The notes under the pieces are model-generated. The model saw only the letters and a program-made list of their open reading frames with translations, had not been told where the DNA came from and made no database searches. This document shows positions 26,881 to 35,758 of a stretch of DNA of 64,000 nt, piece by piece. The translations under genes were made by a program, and so were the position numbers. Source of the stretch: JAUCQB01 sp964586235 (GTDB lineage Bacteria > Planctomycetota > Phycisphaerae > UBA1845 > PWPN01). Numbering within the stretch: the first letter of the stretch is position 1; each line of letters opens with the position of its first letter. The DNA is taken from NCBI GenBank assembly GCA_964586235.1, contig CAZPIO010000013.1, positions 26,017 to 90,016 on the forward strand. Reading direction: 5' to 3'.

Positions 26881-27850
26881 TGCCCTGAGAAGTGGAGAAG
26901 GGCTCACGGTTCAGGCCTGCTCGCGGTGGCGAGGCTTCGTCAGGGATGGGGCCATAGTCGCAGAGCCTGTAGTTCAGGCCGCTCGCACGGAAGAGCGAGT
27001 CCAGCCGGCGAATCAACGATTCATGTTTGGCAACTGATACCGGTTCGTGGAAGTTAAAGGAAACCAGGGGCAGCGACCAAGCCGGGAAATCGAGCCTGCT
27101 GATTTCCAGCGCCGCACCCCGCCAGGCGATGTTCAACGCCCAGCTATGCACCCCTGCAGGGCTTTTCCCGCGATATTCCCACGTGAATCCGTCGTTCGGG
27201 GGCCTCGGCGGCGGTTCGGGCTTCCTGCCGAAAAGCCATCTCAGGAGTCCGACCGGCCCGGCGGGCGGGAGCGAACTAGGCTCTTGAACCTTACCTGCGC
27301 TGGACCGCGGAGCCGAAAGCTCCCCCACCTTGGCCAGGACCGCCAGGACAGGCTCAATGGAAGACGTATCGAAGTTGAACTGAACGGCCCACTTCATCTC
27401 AGAGACGTGCCGCCGCTCGGACATACCAGCGATGGCAGCATCGACGATCTCCACGAGCCATTGCTGAAACGTCTTGCCGATCGGCTCTGCTGAGCGTCTT
27501 TCATGGTCGATGAAATAGATTTGGTCCTCCGGCTCCCCGATCCGCAGGGCGTTGTAGTCGCCCGCACCATCGTCCGCGAAGGGAAAGTACTCCTTGGCCT
27601 GAGGACCGAGCAACTCGGGCAGAAACTGGGCAGCCTCGACAAAGTCCCGCTTCTGGGCGAAGAAGTCGGGGGTCGCGTTCTGGAATACTCCGAGGATCCC
27701 GAGGAACTGCCGCAGGCACTGTGGCATGGGCCTGTTGACTTCCTGCTCAATCGCCTGGATTTCCTCGTTCGAAAGCGGCCGGCGGACGACACGGTCCCAA
27801 TAGGGCTCGAGGCGCTTAAGAATGCTGGGAACGTCCGGGTTGGGGTCCAT
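26846..27850 (-). CDS. SMI1/KNR4 (SUKH) domain protein
   Basis: 334 residues. The N-terminal about 140 residues fit a SUKH domain: NEEIQAIEQEVNRPMPQCLR, then LGIL, and later YFPFADDGAGDYNALRI with the conserved G-[DN]-Y loop, then IYFIDHE. A Pro-rich linker follows, then a second domain of about 130 residues (WEYRGKSPAGVHSWALNIAW) that I do not recognise. SUKH proteins include immunity proteins against polymorphic toxins, but no toxin gene is adjacent. GAGGAG precedes the ATG by 8 nt. Its last 35 bp overlap the convergent prepilin-like gene. Confidence 0.75.
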   Translation of the reverse strand: MDPNPDVPSILKRLEPYWDRVVRRPLSNEEIQAIEQEVNRPMPQCLRQFLGILGVFQNATPDFFAQKRDFVEAAQFLPELLGPQAKEYFPFADDGAGDYNALRIGEPEDQIYFIDHERRSAEPIGKTFQQWLVEIVDAAIAGMSERRHVSEMKWAVQFNFDTSSIEPVLAVLAKVGELSAPRSSAGKVQEPSSLPPAGPVGLLRWLFGRKPEPPPRPPNDGFTWEYRGKSPAGVHSWALNIAWRGAALEISRLDFPAWSLPLVSFNFHEPVSVAKHESLIRRLDSLFRASGLNYRLCDYGPIPDEASPPRAGLNREPFSTSQGISGCARNGPTP

Positions 27851-27877
27851 TGGTGCTGCTCCTCGTGGTTCAGCGAG

Positions 27878-27940
27878 AAGGGGGACACTGCTCCTTATCG
27901 TCGTCCGCCTGCCTCAACAAGCTGCGGTGTCCCCCTTTTT
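27878..27940 (+). repeat. Inverted repeat ending in a T tract, upstream of the SUKH gene
   Basis: Perfect 11-bp arms AAGGGGGACAC (27878-27888) and GTGTCCCCCTT (27927-27937), separated by 38 nt, followed by TTT. It reads like a long-loop terminator on the plus strand or a mobile-element end. It lies in the 94-bp gap between two minus-strand genes. Confidence 0.5.
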
Positions 27941-27944
27941 CCGC

Positions 27945-28901
27945 TCAGTTTACCACGTTGACCGGCTTTCCCCGCTGGAAGGCGCGGATGTTCTCGGCGG
28001 TGATGGCCATCAGGCGTTTTCGGGCGGCCAGGCCGGCCCACGCCATGTGCGGGGTGATGATGATGTTCCTGGCAGTCAGCAGCGGGTTGTCGCCGCGAAT
28101 CGGCTCGATAGCCACGACATCGACGGCCGCAGCGGCGATCCGCTCGTCGTTCAGCGCATCGGCAAGGTCGCGTTCGACGACCAGCCCGCCACGGCCGGTA
28201 TTGATGAGGAAGGCATGCGGCCGCATCAGTTTCAGGCGATCCGCGTTCACCAGCCCGGTGGTCTCGGGCGTCTGGGGACAGTGCAGGCTCACTACGTCAG
28301 CCTCAGTAAACAGCGTCCGCATGTCGACGAACCGGATCTCGCCCTCGGCGGTGCCGGGGGCTCGCTGCTGGTCACAGGCGATGACCTTCATATCGAAGGC
28401 CCGGGCGATCCGGGCCACCTTACGACCGATACGGCCATACCCGACCACTCCGAACACACGGTCGGCCAACTCGATCTGCGGCGTTTCACAATAGGAAAAG
28501 TCGGGGCTGCGCGTCCACGTTCCCTGCTTGACCGAGGCATCGTGTGCGCCGACGTGGTGGCACAACTCCAGCAGGAGAGCAAACGTGAACTGAGCAACGC
28601 CGGCCGTCGCGTACACCGGCACGTTGCAGACCGGGATCCCGCGAACCCGGGCCGCCGCAACGTCCACAACGTTGTAGCCCGTGGCCGTCACCGCGATCAT
28701 CTTCAACTTCACGAGGCGCCCCAGGTCCTCCGCGGTCACGGGAACCTTGTTGGTGACGATGACATCGGCCCCGCCCGCACGTTCGAGCAGTTGCTCGTGG
28801 GCCGAGCGCTCGTAGACGGTCAGCTCACCGAGAGCCGCGATCTCGTCCCACGGATTGTCGCCGGGGTTCATGGTCTGGCCGTCAACAACGACGATACGCA
28901 C
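27945..28901 (-). CDS. D-2-hydroxyacid dehydrogenase (glycerate dehydrogenase-like)
   Basis: 318 residues from GTG 28901, which is preceded by GGAAGGAGGA; a longer frame upstream runs into the neighbouring gene. The NAD-binding motif is GVVGYGRIGRKVARIA (G-x-G-x2-G). The catalytic trio is visible: Arg in INTGRGGLV, Glu in VAIEPI (normally D-V-x-x-x-E-P) and His in TPHMAWA. Such enzymes reduce hydroxypyruvate, glyoxylate or other 2-keto acids with NAD(P)H. ITPHMAWA and length fit the glycerate/hydroxypyruvate reductase branch. The glycosidase-like gene ends 26 bp after its start region on the same strand, so the order of transcription is glycosidase gene upstream? No: the glycosidase lies at higher coordinates and is transcribed first. 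Confidence 0.9.
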   Translation of the reverse strand: MRIVVVDGQTMNPGDNPWDEIAALGELTVYERSAHEQLLERAGGADVIVTNKVPVTAEDLGRLVKLKMIAVTATGYNVVDVAAARVRGIPVCNVPVYATAGVAQFTFALLLELCHHVGAHDASVKQGTWTRSPDFSYCETPQIELADRVFGVVGYGRIGRKVARIARAFDMKVIACDQQRAPGTAEGEIRFVDMRTLFTEADVVSLHCPQTPETTGLVNADRLKLMRPHAFLINTGRGGLVVERDLADALNDERIAAAAVDVVAIEPIRGDNPLLTARNIIITPHMAWAGLAARKRLMAITAENIRAFQRGKPVNVVN

Positions 28902-28927
28902 GATGTCCTCCTTCCTCGGCCAACTGC

Positions 28928-30148
28928 TCACTGTCCTCTGCCCGTCGCCGGCTTTCGAAACGCGACACCTCGATCGAACTTTCTGGCTTTCTCCAGTGCG
29001 GCCAGAATGGGCAGGTCGCCGTACTGCGGGTGGTCGAACCAACTGTCCCACATGAACGAGCCGGTGCGGGCGTGGTAGATCCAGCTCATCTGGGCGAACA
29101 ACGGGTCACCCCAGTACTTGGGATGCCGTGGGTCGAACCGCTGGAAGATCTCCAGGTTCATGTCGCGATGAAGCTCTGGCGTCACCTTGGGATAGTTCCT
29201 GTCCTCACTGGCGCCGAGCGCCGCCCCGCCCTCGGTGCTCAGGATGGGAATAGGGTAGGGCAAATACTCGTCCATCAGGTGCATGATCAACTCGCCGAGC
29301 AGGTAGCAGGTGTTGTCCTTCATGAGCGACTCGAACCGCTCCTTCGGATTGGCGTGGGGCAGGTTCTTTTTGGCGTTGAAGGGGTAGTCGAGCGGATGAT
29401 TGAGCGAGCACAGGTGGGCTCCGATCGCGCAACCCGCGAAAGCCGCTTCGATCTTGCCCATCTTCCTGAAGGTCTCGAAGCAGTCGGCGTACCACTTGCC
29501 GGCCGAGCCCGGCGTCATGGCGTAGAACACGGGGATGCCGCCCTCTTCGGTAATGATCCGCCTGACGCGCAGCCACTGGCGGCACAGGCGGCCGACCGGG
29601 TCAGGCTTGTCGAATTCGCCGGGTGACCACTCCAGGCCGAGGTTGGGTTCGTTGCCGCTTTCAAAGTAATGGGCGCCGGCGGCCACATACGTGCGGACGA
29701 TCTCGCGGAAGCGCTTTTCCTCATCGCCCGGGCGCGGATAAAAGGGGCTCGGGCCGGACACGTAGATCCGCACCACGGGCTCGACCCCGTTGCGGCTGGC
29801 GGCCTCGACGACGTCGACCTTGTTCATCCCGCAGTCGAGCACCTTGAACCAGGTGAAGCCGTATCGCTGCCTCAACTCCTTGAAGAAGGCGTCGAGATCC
29901 TTGGCCTTCCAGTCGCATCCCGGGTCGTCATGGATCCCCCAGCCTGTGTCAGGTGCCGGGGGTCGAGGATAATCAGCCAACGCCCGCCACGGCGGCCGAG
30001 GCGAACTCTCACCCGACTTCGCGGCCCTGAATCGAGACACGGGCTCGGCCGCCGAAGCACTCGCCGCGACGGCGGCCATAACCGACACGAGCATAGGCAA
30101 CACCAGATGCACCCGCTGCACTCTATTCTTGAGACCCACTGGAACCAT
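28928..30148 (-). CDS. Secreted glycoside hydrolase-like protein (clan GH-A type TIM barrel)
   Basis: 406 residues from ATG 30148 with AGGGG about 9 nt upstream. A signal peptide (about residues 1-35, ending ASASAAEP) points to export. A barrel fold is suggested by alternating strands such as FTWFKVLDCG and EPVVRIYVSGP. YFESGNEPNLG (about residue 164) has the N-E-P of the acid/base in clan GH-A, and PILSTEGGAALG (about residue 304) gives the likely nucleophile Glu. The family (GH39, GH5 or a neighbour) is not clear. The dehydrogenase gene starts 26 bp after its stop, so the two are probably co-transcribed. Confidence 0.68.
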   Translation of the reverse strand: MVPVGLKNRVQRVHLVLPMLVSVMAAVAASASAAEPVSRFRAAKSGESSPRPPWRALADYPRPPAPDTGWGIHDDPGCDWKAKDLDAFFKELRQRYGFTWFKVLDCGMNKVDVVEAASRNGVEPVVRIYVSGPSPFYPRPGDEEKRFREIVRTYVAAGAHYFESGNEPNLGLEWSPGEFDKPDPVGRLCRQWLRVRRIITEEGGIPVFYAMTPGSAGKWYADCFETFRKMGKIEAAFAGCAIGAHLCSLNHPLDYPFNAKKNLPHANPKERFESLMKDNTCYLLGELIMHLMDEYLPYPIPILSTEGGAALGASEDRNYPKVTPELHRDMNLEIFQRFDPRHPKYWGDPLFAQMSWIYHARTGSFMWDSWFDHPQYGDLPILAALEKARKFDRGVAFRKPATGRGQ

Positions 30149-30400
30149 GGACAGATACCCCTGAAACCATCCCCGGTGCCAACTCGGACCCGGTCCGGAC
30201 CTGGCTGCCGACAACACTCTCATGCAGCCCCAAGGACCTATCCCAGTTGGGTGCCACGGGCAGCTTGTCTGCCCGTGCGGGCAAGCCGCCAGTGGCACCC
30301 GAGCCAACTGAGCCTACCGAGATCGGCTCCAAGCGTAAACAAACGTGGCCCGCGGCGAAAGAGGCGAGGGAGAATTCACGCCTGCTGCGCGCATCAGCCG

Positions 30401-32368
30401 CTATTTGTTGACGAGTTCGACAACAGTGGGCTTGGCCAACTCAATCAGTTCGGGCACGTCGGCAACCTCCAGCAGGCCGAAGCAGAACATCGACGGGGCG
30501 TCGTTCCACGACGCTTTCTTGGTTATCAGGTCCTTCAAGCTAGGCACTGCGTCGTGGAGGGTCAGGCTTGCCACGCGTCCGGGCATCCATGCCATCGTGG
30601 TGAGGGCTGCCAACCCGGATACGCGGCCTCGTGTTGTCAGATGCACTGCCTCACCCGGATAGTATCGCAGAAGGTGCTCGATGATCGCATCCAGTTGGGC
30701 CACTTGCATTCCCAGCGGGCGATAGCCGACCGCGTCCAGCATACCCGAGAACTGCCACGAACCCGTGATTCGCGGCACGCACTCCCCGGTGAAAAGGATA
30801 TCTGCCACAATCACCCGTTCACCTCGCTCGAACCCCGCCGCAACAAGATCTCGGGCCTTCTCGATGCCGCCATCCGTGACAACGAGGCGACAGACAGCAG
30901 GCGCATCCTTGGGCACATATTCAACCATCGGCAGTGTCCACCATCCGCCCACGCGAAGGCTCATCGCGGCCCCGCGCGTCTGCCCGACCGGCATGGTGCT
31001 CGTCGACAATTTGCTCACCGTGGGGGCGACCCGCCAAAGGGTATCGGCCCTCAGGATCGTAGACAAAGCCGCACGGGTACTGTCGCACCACAACTTGCGG
31101 GCAGCCTCGTCACCCGCCGGACACTTCTTGGCCGGCAAGTCGCGCATCGCCTGCTCCGCCAGCGACAGCAAATCCGCGTTGTCGGCCGGATACTCGATCT
31201 TCAGCTCGTCCTGCTTGCGGAGCTCATCATCCGAGGGGATCTCCTCGTCAACGCGCTGATCGGCAGGCATGAACTGGCGGTTGATGAAACGGTAGAACGC
31301 CTGGCGGTTGTCCTTCAGGTAGTTGTGCGTGCCCGGATCGCTGTTGACGTGCATGGCGAAGCGATCGGCGACGCCGAGCATCTCGTAGACCGGCACAACG
31401 GGCTCGAAGACGGACAGCCTCGCGGTGGCAGCATAGAAGCAGCAGTCATCCTGAGCGTTGTAGATGAGCAGCGCCGGCCGTGGGGCCAGCAGGGCCGTCA
31501 GCACGGGGTAATCGGCGATGGCCACCAGGTCGGCCGGGTTCTGCTCGCGGTCGCCGATGTCCCGTGTTTCCCAGATCCGCCGATCGATGCCGCTATAGCC
31601 GGCGTTGGGGGCACACAGCTTGACCCGCGTGTCGAGCGAGCTGAAGAAGATCGTCTGCCACCCGCCGCCGGAAAGCCCGGTCACCGCGGTCCGCTCCGGG
31701 TCGGCCGACGGATGCGACAGCAGTACATCCAGCCCGCGTTTGAGCGACTGATAAAACACCGATACGCCCGCACGGCCACACAGGTCGAGATGGGACACAT
31801 TACCGTGAGCGTAGCCCGGCCCACGCAACTGCCCCATCCCGAGCCACTCGAAGTTGAGGGCCAGCATGCCCCGCTTTGCCAAGTTGATGCAGCGCATCTG
31901 CTTGTAGTCGATAGTCATGCCGGGGGCGCCGACGTGCCCGTTGGCGTTGAGCACGACCGGGACCTTGCCCTTGAGGCCTTCCGGTTCATACAGCAGGGCC
32001 CCGACCCAGAAGCCGGGCACCGCTTCATAACGAAGCTTGCGGATCGTGTATCCCTTGCCCGGCAGTGTCTCCTGCCAGACCATATTGACCGGCCCGTCGA
32101 GCCACTGCTGCGGCACCCCTTTGAATACGACGTTCCTGAGGACGTTCTCGCGGGTCTGCTCGGCCTGCACGAGCCACTCGGCCGGATCGCTCGGCGCGAT
32201 GAAGCGTGGCGCCCGCCGCAGCAGGTGAGCACGCAGGTCCCGCAGCGTCTGGCCACGATCCAGAATCGATACCGGCTGGGTGGCCGGCGCGGCCCCGAGG
32301 ACGGATCCCACGACCGTTAGAGTGACCAGCAGTGATGCCGACAATCGAACCGCACCTCTCGACAACAT
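30401..32368 (-). CDS. Secreted alpha/beta hydrolase with two hydrolase-like halves (acetyl xylan esterase-like)
   Basis: 655 residues with a signal peptide ending VLGAAPA. The first half has VPVVLNANGHVG, the nucleophile elbow TGLSGGGWQTIF with Ser at about residue 232, Asp in IYNAQDD and His in DPGTHNY, a complete catalytic triad of the kind seen in acetyl xylan esterase and dipeptidyl-peptidase-like enzymes. The second half (about residues 480-655) again looks like an alpha/beta fold (RLVVTDGG, VHLTTRGRVSGLAALT) but its nucleophile position reads GRVSG rather than a clean G-x-S-x-G. It is probably an ester hydrolase acting on polysaccharide or glucuronoyl esters outside the cell. Substrate is inferred from context only. 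Confidence 0.78.
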   Translation of the reverse strand: MLSRGAVRLSASLLVTLTVVGSVLGAAPATQPVSILDRGQTLRDLRAHLLRRAPRFIAPSDPAEWLVQAEQTRENVLRNVVFKGVPQQWLDGPVNMVWQETLPGKGYTIRKLRYEAVPGFWVGALLYEPEGLKGKVPVVLNANGHVGAPGMTIDYKQMRCINLAKRGMLALNFEWLGMGQLRGPGYAHGNVSHLDLCGRAGVSVFYQSLKRGLDVLLSHPSADPERTAVTGLSGGGWQTIFFSSLDTRVKLCAPNAGYSGIDRRIWETRDIGDREQNPADLVAIADYPVLTALLAPRPALLIYNAQDDCCFYAATARLSVFEPVVPVYEMLGVADRFAMHVNSDPGTHNYLKDNRQAFYRFINRQFMPADQRVDEEIPSDDELRKQDELKIEYPADNADLLSLAEQAMRDLPAKKCPAGDEAARKLWCDSTRAALSTILRADTLWRVAPTVSKLSTSTMPVGQTRGAAMSLRVGGWWTLPMVEYVPKDAPAVCRLVVTDGGIEKARDLVAAGFERGERVIVADILFTGECVPRITGSWQFSGMLDAVGYRPLGMQVAQLDAIIEHLLRYYPGEAVHLTTRGRVSGLAALTTMAWMPGRVASLTLHDAVPSLKDLITKKASWNDAPSMFCFGLLEVADVPELIELAKPTVVELVNK

Positions 32369-32555
32369 CGTAAGGCCTCCATAAGACCCGTCAGTACAGG
32401 ACTTAGGCCCCAGTCTAACCGCCCCTCACTCTGCTGTCAGGAGACCGGGGGGATGGCCAGCCATCGCCCGCTTGATGTACAATTCCGTCGCCTGCCGGGT
32501 GGCCGAACGCGCCGCCCGAGGCGAAGCTTGGGCACCCGAACTCGAGAGGAAGGCC

Positions 32556-33857
32556 ATGGCCTCGCAGACAATCCTGATCAAGGGCGGAAGAGTCATCGAC
32601 CCGGCCAGCCGGCTGGATCGCGCCACCGACCTGCTGCTGGCGGATGGCAAAGTCGCGCAAGTCGCCGACAACCTCTCCGCCTCAGGTGCCCGCAGAATCG
32701 ACGCCTCGGGCTTGATCGTCTGCCCAGGGCTGATTGACATCCACGTACACCTCCGCGAGCCGGGCGACGAGGACGAGGAGACGATTGAAACCGGCACAGC
32801 CGCGGCCGTCGCGGGCGGCTTCACCTCGGTCGCCTGCATGCCGAACACAAAACCGACCCTTGACGATGAGGCCTCCATCGAGTTTATCTGCCGCCAGTCG
32901 CAGCGGGCCGGGGCCTGCAACGTCTACCCGATCGGGGCAATCACCAAGGATCGCCAGGGCAAGGAACTGGCCGAGATGGGCCAGATGGTCCGCTCGGGCG
33001 CGGTGGGCTTCTCCGACGACGGGTGCGGGGTGGCCAACTCCCAACTGATGCTTCAGGCCCTCAACTATGTCCGCATGTTCGACAGGGCGATCATGCAGCA
33101 CTGCGAGGACCCGCACGTCGCCGGCGGCGGCGTCATGAACGGCGGAGCCACGGCCGTGCGACTCGGCCTGCCCGGCATCAGCCCGATCGCCGAGGAACTG
33201 ATGCTCCAGCGAGACCTGACCCTGGTCCGGGCAACCGGCGCCCGATACCACGTGTGCCACATTTCCACCGCCCGGGCCGTCGAACTGGTCAGCCAGGCGA
33301 AGGCCGCCGGGCTTCCGGTCACCGCCGAGGTGTGTGCCCACCACCTGGTCCTCACCGAGGCTGAATGCGCCTCCTATGACCCGAACTTCAAGATGAACCC
33401 GCCGTTGCGATCGCAGGAGGACGTGGATGCCTGCCGTAAAGGCGTTGCTGATGGGACAATCGACTGCCTGGTCACCGACCACGCGCCCCACGGCATCCAG
33501 GAAAAGGAACTCGAGTTCTCGACCGCCCCGTTTGGGGTCATCGGCCTGGAGACCGCCCTGCCGCTGTTCATGAAAGCCCTGCTCGAGTCGGGTGTGATGG
33601 ACTGGCCGGCCATGATCGAGCGAATGACTGTTCGCCCGGCAAAGGTGATCTCGGTGAACAAGGGGACGCTGGCTGTCGGCGCCGACGCCGACGTGACGCT
33701 GATCGACCCGAACTGCCGCTGGACGATCGACGCGAGCCAGTTCCGATCGAAGAGCTGCAACACCCCGTTCAACGGGTGGCAGGTCACCGGCCGGGCCGCC
33801 GTGACCATCGTCGGAGGCGAGGTCAAGCATCAGCTCAGTGAAACAGCCGTCGCATGA
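32556..33857 (+). CDS. pyrC: Dihydroorotase
   Basis: 433 residues from ATG 32556 with GAGAGGAAGG upstream; a longer frame exists but has no ribosome site. GLIDIHVHLREPG carries the first metal histidines, VACMPNTKP the substrate loop, AIMQHCEDP and YHVCHISTA the later histidines, and VTDHAPH the catalytic Asp. NPPLRSQED is also conserved. It closes carbamoyl-aspartate to dihydroorotate in pyrimidine synthesis, in the cytoplasm. Length and motifs fit class I dihydroorotase. The aspartate transcarbamylase gene often upstream is not present here. Confidence 0.95.
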   Translation: MASQTILIKGGRVIDPASRLDRATDLLLADGKVAQVADNLSASGARRIDASGLIVCPGLIDIHVHLREPGDEDEETIETGTAAAVAGGFTSVACMPNTKPTLDDEASIEFICRQSQRAGACNVYPIGAITKDRQGKELAEMGQMVRSGAVGFSDDGCGVANSQLMLQALNYVRMFDRAIMQHCEDPHVAGGGVMNGGATAVRLGLPGISPIAEELMLQRDLTLVRATGARYHVCHISTARAVELVSQAKAAGLPVTAEVCAHHLVLTEAECASYDPNFKMNPPLRSQEDVDACRKGVADGTIDCLVTDHAPHGIQEKELEFSTAPFGVIGLETALPLFMKALLESGVMDWPAMIERMTVRPAKVISVNKGTLAVGADADVTLIDPNCRWTIDASQFRSKSCNTPFNGWQVTGRAAVTIVGGEVKHQLSETAVA

Positions 33858-33870
33858 CCACCGGACATTG

Positions 33871-35640
33871 ATGGTGATGACTGATCATCCATCCTCGGCC
33901 GGCACCGCCGGCGACACCGTGCCGGACGCCCGGAGTGCCGCATCGCCAGGATGGGCCGACCGGACGATGGGCGGCTGGCGGTGGCGAATCCGGACCGACT
34001 GGCTGGCATTCATTGAATCGGCCGACGCCCCCCGTTGGCTCGCCCTGCGGCACGACGCCCGCGCCGAACTCGTCAAAACCAACTCGCTGCGGGATGTCTT
34101 CCGCGTCACCACGGACAAAGGGGTTCTATTCGCCAAGATCGCCAGGCCGGCAACGCACTGGGACCGTTTGCGGCGGCTCGTGCTGGGGCCGGACTGCCTG
34201 CGCGAGTGGCGAGCCGCCGATTATGCCCGGCAGCACGGCATCGCGACCGTCGACCCCGTGGCCGCCGCGTGGGCGCCTGCCCGGGGAAAAGAGTCCGCCA
34301 GCATTCTAATCACTCTCGAAGCACCCGACGCCCGCCCGCTGGACGAATACTGGCGCGAGCGAAAGCCGCCTGAGACCGGGTCTCGAGCCGAGACGAATCG
34401 GCTCATCGATGCGGTTGCCAAGCTTCTCGCCTGCGCCCATCACAACAGCTTCGTCCACACCGACCTGCACGCCGGCAACATCCTCGTCAGCCGAGCATCG
34501 GACGGTGGTTTCAGCGTGCGCTTCGTCGACTTGCAGGCGGTGTCGATCGGCCGACAAGTCGGCGAAAAGCGGGCAACCCGCAATCTGGCCTGTTTCGGCC
34601 ACTGGTTCCGCACGAACGCCTCGCTGTCCAAGCGGGTCCGCTTCCTCGATCTCTACCTGGCCTGGCGCGACCGTCTTCAACCGGGTCTGAGTCTTGTCCG
34701 AGACCGCCGCAGATTGCTTCGGCAGCTCGATCTCGCCGCGCAGGCTCACGCCGCCGCCCTCGCCGCCAAGCGCGACCGCCAGGCGCTTCGCAACGGCCGG
34801 CGATTTGGCATACTCCGTATGGAGCACGATACCACAGCCCACGTATTCCTCTGGGCCAGGCAAGCCGCACCCGGGTCCGCGATCCCCAAGGCGCCTCTGA
34901 CCCTCCAGTGGTGGCGTAAGTGGCTGACATCGAGGATGGATTTCTTCTCGCGGGCGCAAAACACCGCCTTGGGAGGCGATGATGGACGCCTGCGGGGTTC
35001 ATTTGTTCTGGAACTCGAAACCGGCGAATCCATCGCGGTGGTCTTCCGCCACTACCGCCCGCCCCTCGGCAAACGACTCAAGTATGTTTTGTTCTCGTCT
35101 CCTGAGATGCAGCTCTGGAAAACCGGAAATGCCCTGCTCAACCGTGGCATCCCGGCCGCACGCCCCTTGGCCGTCTGCGAGAGGCGTTTCTGCGGCTTGC
35201 TTCGGTACGCTCTCATCTTCATCGAGAACCCGAGGGGAAAGCCGCCGGATGACTTCATCGACGCGCAGATGAAGGAGTTGCCGCCCAGCAAGCGGTATCG
35301 CGCCATGGTCAGCATCGCACACCAGATCGCCACCCTCTTCCGCAAGCTCGACCAGGAAGGCTTCGTTTGCGACAACCTGAACACGCAGGACCTGGCCATA
35401 TGCGACAGTCCGGCTTCGGACGAGACGCCGATCGTGGTCTTGGCCGACTATCCAAACCTCCGCCGAGTCTCTTCTCGCACCCCGCTGGCGAACCTTCGCG
35501 CACTGAGGCAACTCAGCGAAGGCTTACAAGAGGTCCCCGAAGTCAGTCGAACCGATCGGCTGCGAGTGCTCAAGCAGTACCTCAACCGCATCGGCCGGCC
35601 GGCAGCCGACTGGAAGCACGTGTGGCGGGAACTGGCGTAG
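33871..35640 (+). CDS. Tandem WaaP/Kdo-kinase-like protein: active kinase domain plus degenerate second domain
   Basis: 589 residues from ATG 33871; a GTG at 33838 and an ATG at 33877 are alternatives, and the GTG form would overlap pyrC by 20 bp. Domain 1 (about residues 35-300) has VHTDLHAGNILV with the catalytic Asp and metal Asn at about 195-200, and RFVDLQAV as the DFG-like Asp: the pattern of LPS core kinases of the RfaP/WaaP and KdkA families. Domain 2 (about 300-585) repeats the fold, but the matching motif reads VCDNLNTQDLAI, so the catalytic Asp is Asn, while VVLADYPNL keeps the second Asp. The protein probably phosphorylates an LPS-like sugar, with domain 2 as a pseudokinase. Its TAG stop is fused to the hairpin repeat at 35641. 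Confidence 0.75.
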   Translation: MVMTDHPSSAGTAGDTVPDARSAASPGWADRTMGGWRWRIRTDWLAFIESADAPRWLALRHDARAELVKTNSLRDVFRVTTDKGVLFAKIARPATHWDRLRRLVLGPDCLREWRAADYARQHGIATVDPVAAAWAPARGKESASILITLEAPDARPLDEYWRERKPPETGSRAETNRLIDAVAKLLACAHHNSFVHTDLHAGNILVSRASDGGFSVRFVDLQAVSIGRQVGEKRATRNLACFGHWFRTNASLSKRVRFLDLYLAWRDRLQPGLSLVRDRRRLLRQLDLAAQAHAAALAAKRDRQALRNGRRFGILRMEHDTTAHVFLWARQAAPGSAIPKAPLTLQWWRKWLTSRMDFFSRAQNTALGGDDGRLRGSFVLELETGESIAVVFRHYRPPLGKRLKYVLFSSPEMQLWKTGNALLNRGIPAARPLAVCERRFCGLLRYALIFIENPRGKPPDDFIDAQMKELPPSKRYRAMVSIAHQIATLFRKLDQEGFVCDNLNTQDLAICDSPASDETPIVVLADYPNLRRVSSRTPLANLRALRQLSEGLQEVPEVSRTDRLRVLKQYLNRIGRPAADWKHVWRELA

Positions 35641-35658
35641 GGTCCGCGCTCGCGGACC
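35638..35658. repeat. GGTCCGCG-type palindromic repeat joined to a stop codon
   Basis: Arms GGTCCGCG (35641-35648) and CGCGGACC (35651-35658) with a 2-nt spacer. TAG immediately before the first arm is the stop codon of the kinase-like gene. Similar elements occur at 39341-39360 and 56371-56430. Confidence 0.75.
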
Positions 35659-35671
35659 GCGGTGAGGGTTC

Positions 35672-35748
35672 GGGTTCAGGGTTCAGGGTTCAGTCCGATG
35701 GTCCGCCGGGGCGGGGCCTACTGTCTTCTGTCTCCTGTCTTCTGTCTC
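35672..35748. repeat. Short intergenic tandem repeats
   Basis: GGGTTCA occurs three times in a row at 35672-35692. A 14-bp unit CTGTCTTCTGTCTC occurs twice at 35721-35748. Both lie between convergent genes. They look like simple repeats without clear function. Confidence 0.7.
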
Positions 35749-35758
35749 CCCGTATTCA

